A stretch of DNA of 64,000 bases from Paenibacillus sp. FSL M7-0420 (GCF_038002345.1 NZ_JBBOCJ010000001.1:2294001-2358000), one strand, 5' to 3'; positions 34,508 to 43,373 are shown, numbered from the stretch's first letter. The notes: generated from the letters alone by a model not told the origin. Translations and numbers: made by a program.

Positions 34508-34990
34508 CTCAAAAGTCGGCTGGGAGAGTACATGAAGTGTATAAATCCCTTTAAATTCCTCAAAAGTCGGCTTGGAGAGTAAATGAAGTGTATAAATCCC
34601 ATTAAATACCTCAAAAGTTGGCTGGGAGAGTAAATGAAGTGTATAAATCCCTTTAAATTCCTCAAAAGTCGGTGGGAGGGTAAATGAAGTGTATAAATCC
34701 CTTTAAATTCCTCAAAAGTCGGCTTGGAGAGTAAATGAAGTGTATAAATCCCATTAAATTCCTCAAAAGTCGGCTGGGAGAGTAAATGAAGTGTATAAAT
34801 CCCATTAAATCCCTCAAAAGTCGGCTGGCAGAGTAAATGAAGTGTATAAATCCCATTAAACTCCTCAAAAGTCGGCTGAGAGAGTAAATAAAGTGTATAA
34901 ATGCCATTAAACTCCTCAAAAGTCGGCTTGGAGAGTAAATGAAGTGTATAAATCCCATTAAATTCCTCAAAAGTCGGCTTAGTGAGCAAA
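34508..34990. repeat. 51-bp minisatellite, ten units
   Basis: Core CTCAAAAGTCGGCT recurs at 34508, 34559, 34610, 34661, 34711, 34762, 34813, 34864, 34915 and 34966. All steps are 51 bp except one of 50. Each unit continues GGGAGAGTAAATGAAGTG and TATAAATCCC. A 51-bp step is 17 codons, so the minus strand stays open as a 17-residue repeat (PTFEEFNGIYTLH...), but there is no ribosome binding site, the 50-bp unit shifts the frame, and changes hit all codon positions. I read it as non-coding. Confidence 0.88.
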
Positions 34991-35029
34991 TAAGATGCAG
35001 AGGTGAACCTGATCCTGCTGCTTCACCTG

Positions 35030-35093
35030 CCCCAGCCTAACCCTAACCCCAGCCAACCAGCATCCCCCGCCCCCGAGCCACCCGCCATCCCCC
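35030..35093. other. C-rich tract with G-quadruplex potential on the minus strand
   Basis: Seven runs of three to five C residues lie in 64 bp (CCCC 35030, CCC 35041, CCCC 35047, CCCCC 35064, CCCCC 35070, CCC 35081, CCCCC 35089), with CCCTAACCCC inside. The minus strand could form a G-quadruplex. It ends one base before the conserved promoter element of the first oxidoreductase operon. Confidence 0.5.
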
Positions 35094-35163
35094 AAGGGTC
35101 AAAATAATACACATCAACCCGTATGAAAGCTATACCGTACTCCTCCGGGTCTCTTGCTAAAAT
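35094..35163 (+). promoter_or_regulatory. Promoter A of a shared three-promoter set
   Basis: AAGGGTCAAAA starts at 35094 and TAAAAT (-10 like) lies at 35158-35163. The T of TCAAAA is 59 bp before the -10, exactly as in the promoters at 38403 and 43304. TNNAC direct repeats 23 bp apart (TACAC 35108-35112, TATAC 35131-35135) occupy the same register in all three. No good -35 is seen, which suits an activator-dependent promoter. Confidence 0.6.
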
Positions 35164-35230
35164 TAGCGTATAGATGAGCGGCGGACGGCTTCACGGAAAG
35201 AGGACTATCCGCCGGGAAAGTGAGAGCCAA

Positions 35231-36607
35231 ATGGAGAACGATACGTATATGCTGAAAAGTAAACCCATCCCGCTGAACGCCTCCTACGACGTAATTGTAG
35301 TCGGAGGCGGGCCCGCGGGCTGCACCGCCGCAGCGGCGGCGGCCAGGGAAGGGGCGCGGACACTGCTGGTCGAAGCGACCGGGAGCCTTGGCGGAATGGG
35401 AACCTCCGGCCTGGTACCGGCCTGGTGCCCATTCTCGGACAAAGAGAAGATGGTCTACCGTGGTCTCGCGGCCAAGGTGTTCAATACCTTAAAGGCTCAA
35501 ATGCCGCATGTGCCGGAGGATGCGATGGACTGGGTGCCGATCGAACCGGAGAAGCTCAAGCGGGTCTATGACGATCTCGTAACGGAGTCGGGTGCCCACA
35601 TCCTGTTCCTGACCGCGCTTGCGGATGTGGACAGGGACGATCACGGCAACATCACCACACTCCTCCTTCTCAATAAAAGCGGCCTGCAGGCCTTCCGGGC
35701 AGCCGTATATATCGATTGCACAGGAGATGGCGATGTTGCTGCATGGGCAGGTGCCGAGTACCAAATGGGAGACGAAGAGACCGGCGATCTTCAACCCGCC
35801 ACCCATTGCTTCATCCTTGGCAACGTGGATGATTATGCTTATGTGAACGGGCCGAAGCTCCATGCGGAGAACCCGCACAGCCCGATCCATGAGGTGGTCC
35901 GCTCAGGAGAATATCCGGGCATTCCGGATACGCATCTGTGCAACAATATGGTTGCTCCGCGTGCCGTAGGCTTCAATGCCGGACATCTCTGGGGAATTGA
36001 CAACACGAATGCCTTCTCCGTATCCGGGGCGCTGGTAGAGGGACGCAAGATGGCGGCCGCCTACCGGGACATGCTTGCCGCTGTTCACCCCGCAGCCTTC
36101 GGCAATGCGGTAGTGATGAGCACTGGTACACTGATCGGCACGCGGGAATCCCGGCGGATTACCGGCGATTATATCCTGACGGCGGAGGATTACATCTCCC
36201 GCAGAAGCTTCGATGATGAGATCTGCCGCAACAGCTACTTCATTGATGTGCATGGCACACAGAAGGAGCAGCAGAGCGGCGCCGGATCCAGTCAAGCTAT
36301 CACGCTGTACGGGCCGGGTGAATCGCACGGCATTCCGTACCGCTGCCTTACGCCGCGCGGACTGCGCAACGTTCTGGTCGCCGGTCGGTCCATCTCCTGT
36401 GACCGCAGGGTGCTCGGCAGCGTGCGAGTGATGCCGGTCTGCCTGGCGATGGGCGAAGCTGCCGGACTTGCTGCGGCACTGGCTGCCGCTCATACCGGCG
36501 GAGATGTTCATGCCGTGGATGTCCCCCGCCTTCGCGCCCGTCTCCGGGAAGAAGGCGGCTATCTGCCGGACAACCAAGCTGAAACTGTAGGGGAGAGAAT
36601 GCAATGA
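35231..36607 (+). CDS. FAD-dependent oxidoreductase (FAD_oxidored family), copy 1
   Basis: A 458-residue flavoprotein. ATG 35231 is preferred over ATG 35174, because the latter lies ~11 bp after the predicted -10 and has no ribosome binding site. An N-terminal dinucleotide-binding fold (YDVIVVGGGPAGCTAAAAA) and the family motif GSLGGMGTSGLVPAWCPFSD are followed by YIDCTGDGDVAAWAGA and GTLIGTRESRRITGDY. Members of this PF12831-type family occur widely in saccharide loci; the reaction is unknown. The stop overlaps the permease start (ATGA). It is clearly paralogous to the gene at 43413. Confidence 0.85.
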   Translation: MENDTYMLKSKPIPLNASYDVIVVGGGPAGCTAAAAAAREGARTLLVEATGSLGGMGTSGLVPAWCPFSDKEKMVYRGLAAKVFNTLKAQMPHVPEDAMDWVPIEPEKLKRVYDDLVTESGAHILFLTALADVDRDDHGNITTLLLLNKSGLQAFRAAVYIDCTGDGDVAAWAGAEYQMGDEETGDLQPATHCFILGNVDDYAYVNGPKLHAENPHSPIHEVVRSGEYPGIPDTHLCNNMVAPRAVGFNAGHLWGIDNTNAFSVSGALVEGRKMAAAYRDMLAAVHPAAFGNAVVMSTGTLIGTRESRRITGDYILTAEDYISRRSFDDEICRNSYFIDVHGTQKEQQSGAGSSQAITLYGPGESHGIPYRCLTPRGLRNVLVAGRSISCDRRVLGSVRVMPVCLAMGEAAGLAAALAAAHTGGDVHAVDVPRLRARLREEGGYLPDNQAETVGERMQ

Positions 36608-37542
36608 GTCAATCTGCCGTTACCCGCAAGACCGTTAAGCCAACTGCCCGAACCTACTGGACGCGCAAGAGACGGGAGCAGCTCGCCGGATGGCTGTTCA
36701 TTGCGCCGGAGGTCATCGGGATGCTCGTCATCGCCGTGTTCCCGCTGCTGTTCAGCCTGTTCCTCAGTCTGACGGAGTGGAACCTGGTCGGCGGCTTGTC
36801 GGCGATTAACTTTGTCGGTCTGGATAACTTTATTGAACTGTTCAGGGACAACCGCTTCCTGCTGGCCCTGAAGAATAATGTGTTGTTTACGGTCGGCACG
36901 GTGCCGGTCACGATGCTGCTGGGGGTGGTGCTCTCGGCGCTGATCCATAAGAAGCTGTACGCGAAGACGTTCTTCAAGGTTGCCTTCTTTGTACCTTATA
37001 TCTGTTCCACGGTAGCCATCGCCGCAGTCTGGCAAGCGCTCTACCATCCGTCCAAGGGGCCGGTCAATCAGATCCTGATGCAGCTTGGAGTATCCGAACC
37101 GCCGCGCTGGCTGGTCGATACCAGCTTCTCGCTGATTGCCATTATGATTATCTACGTCTGGCAGCTGCTGGGCTATCAGATGATTATTTTCCTGGCGGGG
37201 ATGACGAATATTCCCGAGGAGCTGTATGAGGCGGCGACGATTGACGGGGCCAGCGGGATCGGACAATTCCGGCGGATTACGCTGCCGCTGCTGGGGCCGA
37301 CCACCTTTTTCCTGGCGATAACGAGCACGATCTCTTCCTTCAAAATCTTCGATATGATCAAGTTCCTGACCGGCGGCGGGCCTAACTATTCCAGTACCGT
37401 TATCGTGTACCAGATCTACGAAGAAGGATTCGAGCGTTTCAAAATGGGCTATGCCTCGGCGATGTCCTGGGTGCTGTTCCTGATTATTATGCTGGTGACC
37501 TCCATTACCTGGATAACCCAGAACCGCAAGGTCCATTACTAG
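36604..37542 (+). CDS. Carbohydrate ABC permease (UgpA/MalF-like)
   Basis: A 312-residue permease with six helices (first: GWLFIAPEVIGMLVIAVFPLLF) and an EAA loop (EELYEAATIDGASGIGQFRRITLPLLG, near residue 215). Its ATG overlaps the oxidoreductase stop, tying the enzyme and uptake system together. It is one half of an importer whose binding protein is at 38507. No ATPase gene is present in the locus, so a shared MsmX-like ATPase is expected. Confidence 0.92.
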   Translation: MSQSAVTRKTVKPTARTYWTRKRREQLAGWLFIAPEVIGMLVIAVFPLLFSLFLSLTEWNLVGGLSAINFVGLDNFIELFRDNRFLLALKNNVLFTVGTVPVTMLLGVVLSALIHKKLYAKTFFKVAFFVPYICSTVAIAAVWQALYHPSKGPVNQILMQLGVSEPPRWLVDTSFSLIAIMIIYVWQLLGYQMIIFLAGMTNIPEELYEAATIDGASGIGQFRRITLPLLGPTTFFLAITSTISSFKIFDMIKFLTGGGPNYSSTVIVYQIYEEGFERFKMGYASAMSWVLFLIIMLVTSITWITQNRKVHY

Positions 37543-37567
37543 TCCAAGGCGAAAGGAACGAAAGGCA

Positions 37568-38404
37568 ATGACAATGAAAAAACTTAAGCCCGGCAATCTG
37601 ATCTTCACGGTCCTGTTCGCCCTGTGCTCGGTATTCTTCCTGATGCCGCTGGTCTGGATGCTGTCGGCGGCCTCGAAGACGGAGAAGGAGGTCTGGACCT
37701 TCCCGATTCAGTGGATTCCCACCGACTGGAATCTGATCGCTAACTTCAAGGCGGTATGGATGGGTGATGTGGCATTCGGATTATTCTATATGAACTCGCT
37801 CAAAATCGCCCTGATCTCCACCCTGGCGACAATCGTAATCTCGGCCATGGCCGGGTATGCGCTCGCCAAGCTGGATTTCAAAGGCCGGGCGCTGATCTTC
37901 ACCCTGATGCTGGCGTTCATGATGATCCCGGAGCAGGCAACACTCGTTCCGCGCTATATTATGATTAAGGAGCTGGGTCTCTATGACTCCCATGCCGCGC
38001 TGATCCTGATGGGGATGTTCTCCAGCTACTTCACCTTCCTGCTGCGCCAGTTCATGATCGGGATTCATAATGATATGCTGGAAGCGGCGGAGCTGGACGG
38101 CGCCGGGTTCTTACGGATTTTCTGGAGCGTGGTGCTGCCGCTGAGCCGCCCGATTCTGGCAACAGTGGGGATTATCAAGTTCATCTGGACCTGGAATGAT
38201 TACCAGGGGCCGCTGATTATGCTGAATTCGACCAAGCTGTATACGATTCCGCTCGGGATGCAATTTTTCAAGGAGGAATTCGGTACACAGATCTCCGTCA
38301 TGATGATGGCCTCCGTCGCCGCGATTCTGCCGCTGCTGGTGCTGTTCCTGATCCTCCAGAAGCAGGTCATTAACGGGATTGCTATCGGAGGCGTGAAAGG
38401 GTAA
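37568..38404 (+). CDS. Carbohydrate ABC permease (UgpE/MalG-like)
   Basis: 278 residues, six helices, EAA loop MLEAAELDGAGFLRIFWSVVLP around residue 175, C-terminus QVINGIAIGGVKG typical of MalG-like proteins. Start choice is between ATG 37568 and ATG 37574, both behind AAAGGAACGAAAGG. The stop codon itself overlaps the conserved element of the next promoter (TAAAGGTCAAAA), so the binding-protein gene has its own, separately controlled promoter. Confidence 0.92.
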   Translation: MTMKKLKPGNLIFTVLFALCSVFFLMPLVWMLSAASKTEKEVWTFPIQWIPTDWNLIANFKAVWMGDVAFGLFYMNSLKIALISTLATIVISAMAGYALAKLDFKGRALIFTLMLAFMMIPEQATLVPRYIMIKELGLYDSHAALILMGMFSSYFTFLLRQFMIGIHNDMLEAAELDGAGFLRIFWSVVLPLSRPILATVGIIKFIWTWNDYQGPLIMLNSTKLYTIPLGMQFFKEEFGTQISVMMMASVAAILPLLVLFLILQKQVINGIAIGGVKG

Positions 38405-38472
38405 AGGTCAAAAAAGTGTACGCGCACACCGCATAGCTGTACACGGTGTGCGCAAAGCTTAGATTGTATAAT
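38403..38472 (+). promoter_or_regulatory. Promoter B of the shared set, with palindrome
   Basis: AAAGGTCAAAA (38403) and TATAAT (38467-38472) are spaced exactly as in promoters A and C. TNNAC repeats are TGTAC (38417-38421) and TACAC (38440-38444), 23 bp apart. A 10-bp perfect inverted repeat, GCGCACACCG/CGGTGTGCGC, spans 38422-38453. The ATG at 38471 overlaps the -10, which supports the TTG start at 38507. Confidence 0.65.
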
Positions 38473-38506
38473 GAGCCTGCAGACAACAAATCAAGGGGGA
38501 ATTGCT

Positions 38507-39871
38507 TTGAAAAAACTACCATTAATGCTTGCCAGTATGCTCCTCATGCTCTCCGTCACCGCTTGCGGCGGGAATGGGGGCAACACCTCAGCAGCAACCG
38601 ATGCACCAGCCTCGGCTGATCCGTCTGCCGGAACCGCCGGCACAGCCCAGCCCGCAGGCAAAGCCAAGATCAAATTCTACACCTTCAAGGCCGATAAGCC
38701 GGAAGAGCCGATCTACCAGGCCGTGCAGGCTTACAATGAAGCTCAGGATAAAGTGGAAGTGGAGTATGAATCTCTGGTCCAGAACAGCGACAGCACAGAT
38801 TTCATGAAGAAGCTGGATATTCTGGTCGCAGGCGGCGAAGTGGTCGATGTGTTCATGACCGGGAACGAGGATGAGCTGCTGGAGCGCGCTTCGCGGGGAG
38901 TTGTGGAACCGCTTAACTCCTTTTTTGAACAGGAGAGTATTAAAGCCGAGGATGAATATTCCAAGCTGCTGAAGCTGGACGACAAGGTCTACGGCATTCT
39001 GCCCAGCTCCACGCAGTGGCTGACGGTCTTCAATAAGGATCATCTGGAAGCCGCCGGGCTGACCCTGCCTGAGATGGGCTGGACCTGGGATGATTTCCGT
39101 GACTATGCCAAGAAGCTGACGACACCCGAGCACTTCGGAACCTACTTCCACACCTGGGGCGAATATCCGAACATTATCGCATACACCGAGAAGCCGCATC
39201 CGCAGCTTAGCGCAGACTTGAAGCCGATTTTTGACGATCCGTCCTTCGAATACTTCTTCAACCTCCGCCGCACGATGGAGAAGGAAGATAAGAGCGCTGA
39301 GCCGTATGCCGATGTGCTGGCCTCGAACTACCATGTGCTGCAGCAGTTTTTTGCCGGAAATGCCAGTATGCTGGCCGTGCCAAGCTATGCTGTCCGGGCG
39401 GCGCTGAACCTGGAGAAATTCCCGCATGAGTTCCAGAGCATGTACGCTCCGCTGCCGCGTTCGGTGGACAGTAAGGAACTGGGCATGACGAATATCTCCG
39501 GCGGCGGCCTGGCCATGGGCGCGAAATCAGCGAATAAGGAAGCCTCGTATGACTTCATCCGCTGGATGTCCAAGGAAGCCTACAAGTTCACCAAGGAGAT
39601 TCCTTCGTTCAAGGGCGTGGACGGGGCGGAGCTGATTAACGGCTTTTTCGGGGAAAATACAGATCTGATCGATACCGCCTCCCTCTCCAAGACGCTGTTC
39701 GATCCAAATATTAAAATGCCGGACACCTTCAGTGTACCCTATGGCAGCGAGCTGAAAGCGATTGTGGAGAACGGCTTCGCCAGCTTCATCCTGGATAACC
39801 GCAGCTTCGATGAGGTCAAGAGTGAGATGACAGCGGAAGTCGAGAAGGTAGTTTCTGCCAATCAGAAATAA
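38507..39871 (+). CDS. Carbohydrate-binding lipoprotein of ABC importer
   Basis: 454 residues from TTG 38507 (AAGGGGG 7 nt upstream). Lipoprotein signal MKKLPLMLASMLLMLSVTAC with acylated Cys20, an Ala/Thr/Ser tether, then a family 1 solute-binding fold (KIKFYTFKADKPEEPIYQAV; VDVFMTGNEDELLERA; TLPEMGWTWDDFRDYAKKL). It captures the saccharide for the permeases encoded just upstream. It has its own promoter of the shared type, which would allow more binding protein than permease. Confidence 0.9.
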   Translation: MKKLPLMLASMLLMLSVTACGGNGGNTSAATDAPASADPSAGTAGTAQPAGKAKIKFYTFKADKPEEPIYQAVQAYNEAQDKVEVEYESLVQNSDSTDFMKKLDILVAGGEVVDVFMTGNEDELLERASRGVVEPLNSFFEQESIKAEDEYSKLLKLDDKVYGILPSSTQWLTVFNKDHLEAAGLTLPEMGWTWDDFRDYAKKLTTPEHFGTYFHTWGEYPNIIAYTEKPHPQLSADLKPIFDDPSFEYFFNLRRTMEKEDKSAEPYADVLASNYHVLQQFFAGNASMLAVPSYAVRAALNLEKFPHEFQSMYAPLPRSVDSKELGMTNISGGGLAMGAKSANKEASYDFIRWMSKEAYKFTKEIPSFKGVDGAELINGFFGENTDLIDTASLSKTLFDPNIKMPDTFSVPYGSELKAIVENGFASFILDNRSFDEVKSEMTAEVEKVVSANQK

Positions 39872-39953
39872 CGGATGAAGTGCAAAGGCAGCAGGGATTT
39901 TGGATTATAATAGGGACGTTGAAGCTTTCATTACAGTGCGGGGTGGAATTCTT

Positions 39954-41702
39954 ATGAAATGGTTAAGCCGTTTTTCCTTCCATCGCAGACTGCAATACAC
40001 GTTCCTGATCCTGATCCTGCTGCCTTTTGTTGTCGTTACGTTCTGGTCGTATACCTCTGTGCGGGAGAATGTGAGTGAGAAGATCGCCCGTTCGAATGAG
40101 GAGACCCTGAAGGTCATCGGCAGTCAAATGGAAAAAACGGTGGACAGCATCTCGTTTGTCTCGGTGTATTTCTCTGAGGCTTATGATCCGGCCGTGCTGG
40201 AGAGTCTGCGTTATCTCAAAAATACGGGAAGCTTCGGAAATTACGGAGTGTATACCCATTACAACAAGCTCAAGACTACGGCCAATATCCTGTCGGTGCA
40301 GTCGCTCGATGCTGATCTTCAGATCATGCTGGTCAACCGGGAGAACCGGATACTGATCGGCAACCAGAATATTCCGGTGTTCTCGGTGCTGCCTGAGAAG
40401 CTTCTTAAGGAGAGCAGCAGGCTGGATGAGCGGGAAAAAGTGTCGCTGCAATGGTTCCCCTACGGCGGCACCCCCGCTGCACCGGATTATTATTATGCGG
40501 TACGGTTCATTTCCGATCCGCTGAACCAGGACAAGCTGGCCACGCTGTACGTGGGCATTCCGAGCCACTACTTCCGCAGCCTGCTCGATACGGGCAATGC
40601 GGTAAGCAGGCTTGCGCTTGTTGACCAGAAGGGGAGAAGTATTGCAGTCACCGGAGAAGCCGCTCCTGCGGATGAAGGCCCGCTGCTGGCCAGTGAGGTC
40701 CGTATTCCCAAGGTCGGCTGGCTGCTTACCAGCAAGACGCCCCGCAGCTCCATCGACAGTCATATCAACCGGGAGTTTCTGGTCTCCATCTCGCTGATCG
40801 GACTGTTCTTCCTGGCGTTCCTGGTCCTGTCCATGCTGTGGGCCGGATATATGAACAAGCCGATCAGCCTGCTGCGGGCCAGCGTCAAGCAGTATGTCGG
40901 CGGCAACCGCGCGGTGCGGATACCCGTCAGGGGCAAGGATGAGGTGGCGGTGCTGTCGGCGGCTTTCAATCAGATGCTGGAGGATATGAACGGGCTGCTG
41001 CAGCAGGTCGAGAGTGAACAGGAGGAGAAAAGGCGGCTGGAGCTTCAGGCGCTGGCGGCGCAGATCCGGCCTCATTTTCTGCTGAATACGCTCAATTCCA
41101 TCAAGGTGGATCTGCTGCTCAGCGGTGACCCGGCGCATGGCGCCATGATCGATGCACTTATGAAGCTGCTGCGTGTGTATGTGCATGTGGATAAGCCGCT
41201 GGAGCTGGCGGAGGAGTGCAGGGTGCTGGGCAGCTATGTGCAGGTGATGCAGATCCGCAACCGTCTGGATATCGTCTGGGAATGCGAGGTGGGCGAGGAA
41301 GAAGGTGCGGTGATGCTGCCCCGGCTTCTGCTTCAGCCCATTGTCGAGAATGCCATCAGCCACGGCTTCTCCACCCGTCCGGACCATCCGGCGATCCGGC
41401 TCGAAGCAGCGTTCGAGTCCGATCTGCTGCGGATCAGCATCAGCGATAACGGCCGCGGGATGCCGGAGGATAAGCTCCAGCGCCTGAACCGGCGTCTGCA
41501 AGGAAGTGAAGACACTGCGCTCTGGCCGGAAAAAGGGGTCGGGCTGGTCAACACAGCACGCCGTCTGCAGGTATTGTACGGATATCGCGCACGGCTGAGC
41601 GCGCAGGCAAGAGAAGACGAGGAAGGCATGACGTTCACCCTATATATCCCCGTGACCCGGGAGAAGGAGGCGGTTCCCCTTGATGACCCTGATGCTGATT
41701 GA
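39954..41702 (+). CDS. YesM-type sensor histidine kinase of the saccharide locus
   Basis: 582 residues; ATG 39954 follows GGTGG at 7 nt. First helix YTFLILILLPFVVVTFWSYT, a ~240-residue extracytoplasmic sensor, second helix FLVSISLIGLFFLAFLVLSM, HAMP linker (MNKPISLLRASVKQYVGGNR). The kinase core has the acceptor His in IRPHFLLNTLNSIK, N-box ENAISHGF and G-box DNGRGMPE. A TATAAT at 39906-39911 is a possible separate -10. The coding end overlaps the response regulator by 23 bp, so the two proteins are made together. It likely senses an oligosaccharide released by the local secreted enzyme. Confidence 0.92.
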   Translation: MKWLSRFSFHRRLQYTFLILILLPFVVVTFWSYTSVRENVSEKIARSNEETLKVIGSQMEKTVDSISFVSVYFSEAYDPAVLESLRYLKNTGSFGNYGVYTHYNKLKTTANILSVQSLDADLQIMLVNRENRILIGNQNIPVFSVLPEKLLKESSRLDEREKVSLQWFPYGGTPAAPDYYYAVRFISDPLNQDKLATLYVGIPSHYFRSLLDTGNAVSRLALVDQKGRSIAVTGEAAPADEGPLLASEVRIPKVGWLLTSKTPRSSIDSHINREFLVSISLIGLFFLAFLVLSMLWAGYMNKPISLLRASVKQYVGGNRAVRIPVRGKDEVAVLSAAFNQMLEDMNGLLQQVESEQEEKRRLELQALAAQIRPHFLLNTLNSIKVDLLLSGDPAHGAMIDALMKLLRVYVHVDKPLELAEECRVLGSYVQVMQIRNRLDIVWECEVGEEEGAVMLPRLLLQPIVENAISHGFSTRPDHPAIRLEAAFESDLLRISISDNGRGMPEDKLQRLNRRLQGSEDTALWPEKGVGLVNTARRLQVLYGYRARLSAQAREDEEGMTFTLYIPVTREKEAVPLDDPDAD

Positions 41703-43305
41703 CGATGATGTCCCGATGCTGGAATACGTGGAATATCTGCTCGGGTCCTTGGGGCTGGACCTGCAGCTGGTGGCTTCGGCGTATAGCAGCGAGGATGCGC
41801 TGGAGCAGTTCCATACCGCACTGCCCGATATTGTGATTGTGGACATCGGCCTGCCGGGGATGGACGGGCTGGAGCTGGCGGATGCCTTCCGGATCACGAA
41901 GCCGGAGGTCCGCCTGATTTTCCTGACCTGCTATGAGGATTTCCACTACTCGAAGCGTGCGATCCAGCTGGAGGCGGATGATTATCTGATTAAGGATGAG
42001 CTGTCGCCCGAGCAGCTTAAGAGCAGTCTCGCCAAAGCGATGAGCCGCTTCAAGAGCCGCGAGGAACTGCTGGAGCGCTACTCCTTCCGCCAGGCGATTG
42101 AGCGCAATAAGGAAGTACTGAAGCAGAGCTTCCTGAAGCAGCTGTTGTCGGGTGCGGCGGGCCAGGAGAACACCCTGGAGTTCGGTGAACGGCTGGGCAT
42201 CTCCTGGAAGCACCCCTTTCTGCGTCATGGATTCCTTCATATGGATGCCGCATCTGTCACCGAGCGTTACCGCTACAAGGATATTCCGCTGATCCATTCA
42301 GCCGTGAACAATATTGCGCTGGAGCTGTCTGCGGCAGAGGCTTCCATTACACCGATTATGAGCAGGGACGCCGATATTTATCTGGTCTGGAATGTGGCGG
42401 ACCCCGGCGTTACAGAGAACAAGCTGGCTGAATTCATGCAGGCGGTACAGGATAAGGTGGAGCAGTATCTGAAGATTAGCCTGCGGGGGTTCTATTCGGA
42501 GTCCTGTGCACCGGTCCGCAGCTTCGATGTGTTATACAAGACTCTCACCGATTGCCGGGAAAATAACTTCTACCAGTCCGTGAAGCCTGTGTCTCTGCTT
42601 GAGAAGCACGCGGATTTCGGGGGGGCGTTGGAACGGCGCGGGGAAAAGGAACGCGGGATGCTGTCGTTGGCGCTTGCAGACCAGCATGCCGCCTGGATTG
42701 ATCTGGCCGTGAATCAGTGGACGCAGCTGGCAGCGGCGGAGCGGCTGCTGCCCCGGCTGGTGAAGGAGACCTGCGGGAATCTTGTGCGCCAGCTGGCCTT
42801 CGAAGCCGGCGGGCTGGCTGAGGAGGACTTCTTCACGCAACTCGAGCAGACGGTTCATATCGAGGAAGCGGCCAGCCTGACCAAGCGGGAGCTGAGGCAT
42901 CTGTGGCGGCAGTTTGCACTAGCCCCCGCAGCCGCTGAGGAGAAGGATGTCCGGCTTCAGGCGGTGGATGAGTTTCTGGAGGAGCATGTGGACCGGATGG
43001 TCACCTCTACCGACATGGCGGAGCATCTGCATCTGAACGCCAGCTACTTCTCCCGCTATTTCAAGAAGCTGTCCGGCGTGAACTTCACCGATTACGTCAA
43101 CCAGTACAAGATGAATATGGCCATCACGATGCTGGCCCGCCCGCACGAGACCGTGGAGAATGTCGCCTACACGCTCGGCTTCTCCGACCGGGCCTACTTC
43201 TCCAAGGTGTTCAAGAAATACAGCGGCCGGAATCCCAGCGAATTCAAGGCAGGTCCGGTGGAAGAGCAGGGTAGAGAGCCATCCACGGATGACCCGAAGC
43301 CATAA
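41680..43305 (+). CDS. YesN-type response regulator (receiver + AraC) of the saccharide locus
   Basis: 541 residues; TTG 41680 lies 9 nt and ATG 41683 12 nt after AAGGAGG, so either may start. The receiver has D8-D10 and phospho-acceptor D55 (VIVDIGLPGMDG) plus a Lys (DDYLIKDEL); a ~270-residue linker follows. The AraC domain is C-terminal (NASYFSRYFKKLSGVNFTDYV; GFSDRAYFSKVFKKYSGRNPSEFK). It overlaps its kinase gene. It is the best candidate to bind the shared elements at 35094, 38403 and 43304; the last of these starts inside its own stop codon. Confidence 0.92.
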   Translation: MMTLMLIDDDVPMLEYVEYLLGSLGLDLQLVASAYSSEDALEQFHTALPDIVIVDIGLPGMDGLELADAFRITKPEVRLIFLTCYEDFHYSKRAIQLEADDYLIKDELSPEQLKSSLAKAMSRFKSREELLERYSFRQAIERNKEVLKQSFLKQLLSGAAGQENTLEFGERLGISWKHPFLRHGFLHMDAASVTERYRYKDIPLIHSAVNNIALELSAAEASITPIMSRDADIYLVWNVADPGVTENKLAEFMQAVQDKVEQYLKISLRGFYSESCAPVRSFDVLYKTLTDCRENNFYQSVKPVSLLEKHADFGGALERRGEKERGMLSLALADQHAAWIDLAVNQWTQLAAAERLLPRLVKETCGNLVRQLAFEAGGLAEEDFFTQLEQTVHIEEAASLTKRELRHLWRQFALAPAAAEEKDVRLQAVDEFLEEHVDRMVTSTDMAEHLHLNASYFSRYFKKLSGVNFTDYVNQYKMNMAITMLARPHETVENVAYTLGFSDRAYFSKVFKKYSGRNPSEFKAGPVEEQGREPSTDDPKP

Positions 43306-43373
43306 AGGTCAAAACTGTCCACTGCAACAGGCAATCAGTCTGCACGCTGTTGCAGCCTCCGCCTTCTTATAAT
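43304..43373 (+). promoter_or_regulatory. Promoter C of the shared set, with palindrome
   Basis: AAAGGTCAAAA (43304) and TATAAT (43368-43373) have the same spacing as in promoters A and B. TNNAC repeats are TCCAC (43318-43322) and TGCAC (43341-43345). A 9-bp perfect inverted repeat CTGCAACAG/CTGTTGCAG lies at 43322-43330 and 43347-43355, ending 13 bp before the -10, as the promoter B palindrome does. Confidence 0.65.

Noticed and set aside
34357..34989. Minus-strand protein of 17-residue repeats (PTFEEFNGIYTLH type)
   Set aside because: Open only because the DNA unit is 51 bp; no ribosome binding site, one unit of 50 bp breaks the frame, and differences fall on all codon positions.
34508..34990. 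CRISPR array
   Set aside because: Whole 51-bp units are conserved with no unique spacers, and there are no cas genes; a plain tandem repeat. The same holds for the arrays at 48162 and 49237.
36559..37608. 349-codon minus-strand open frame
   Set aside because: Antisense to the sugar permease; product rich in Gln/Arg/Asp with no motif.
38471..38506. ATG 38471 as start of the binding lipoprotein
   Set aside because: It overlaps the predicted -10 and puts 12 residues before a normal lipoprotein signal; TTG 38507 has a good ribosome binding site.
39963..41501. 512-codon minus-strand open frame
   Set aside because: Exact antisense of the YesM-type kinase, which has motifs, signal and start site; the reverse frame has none.
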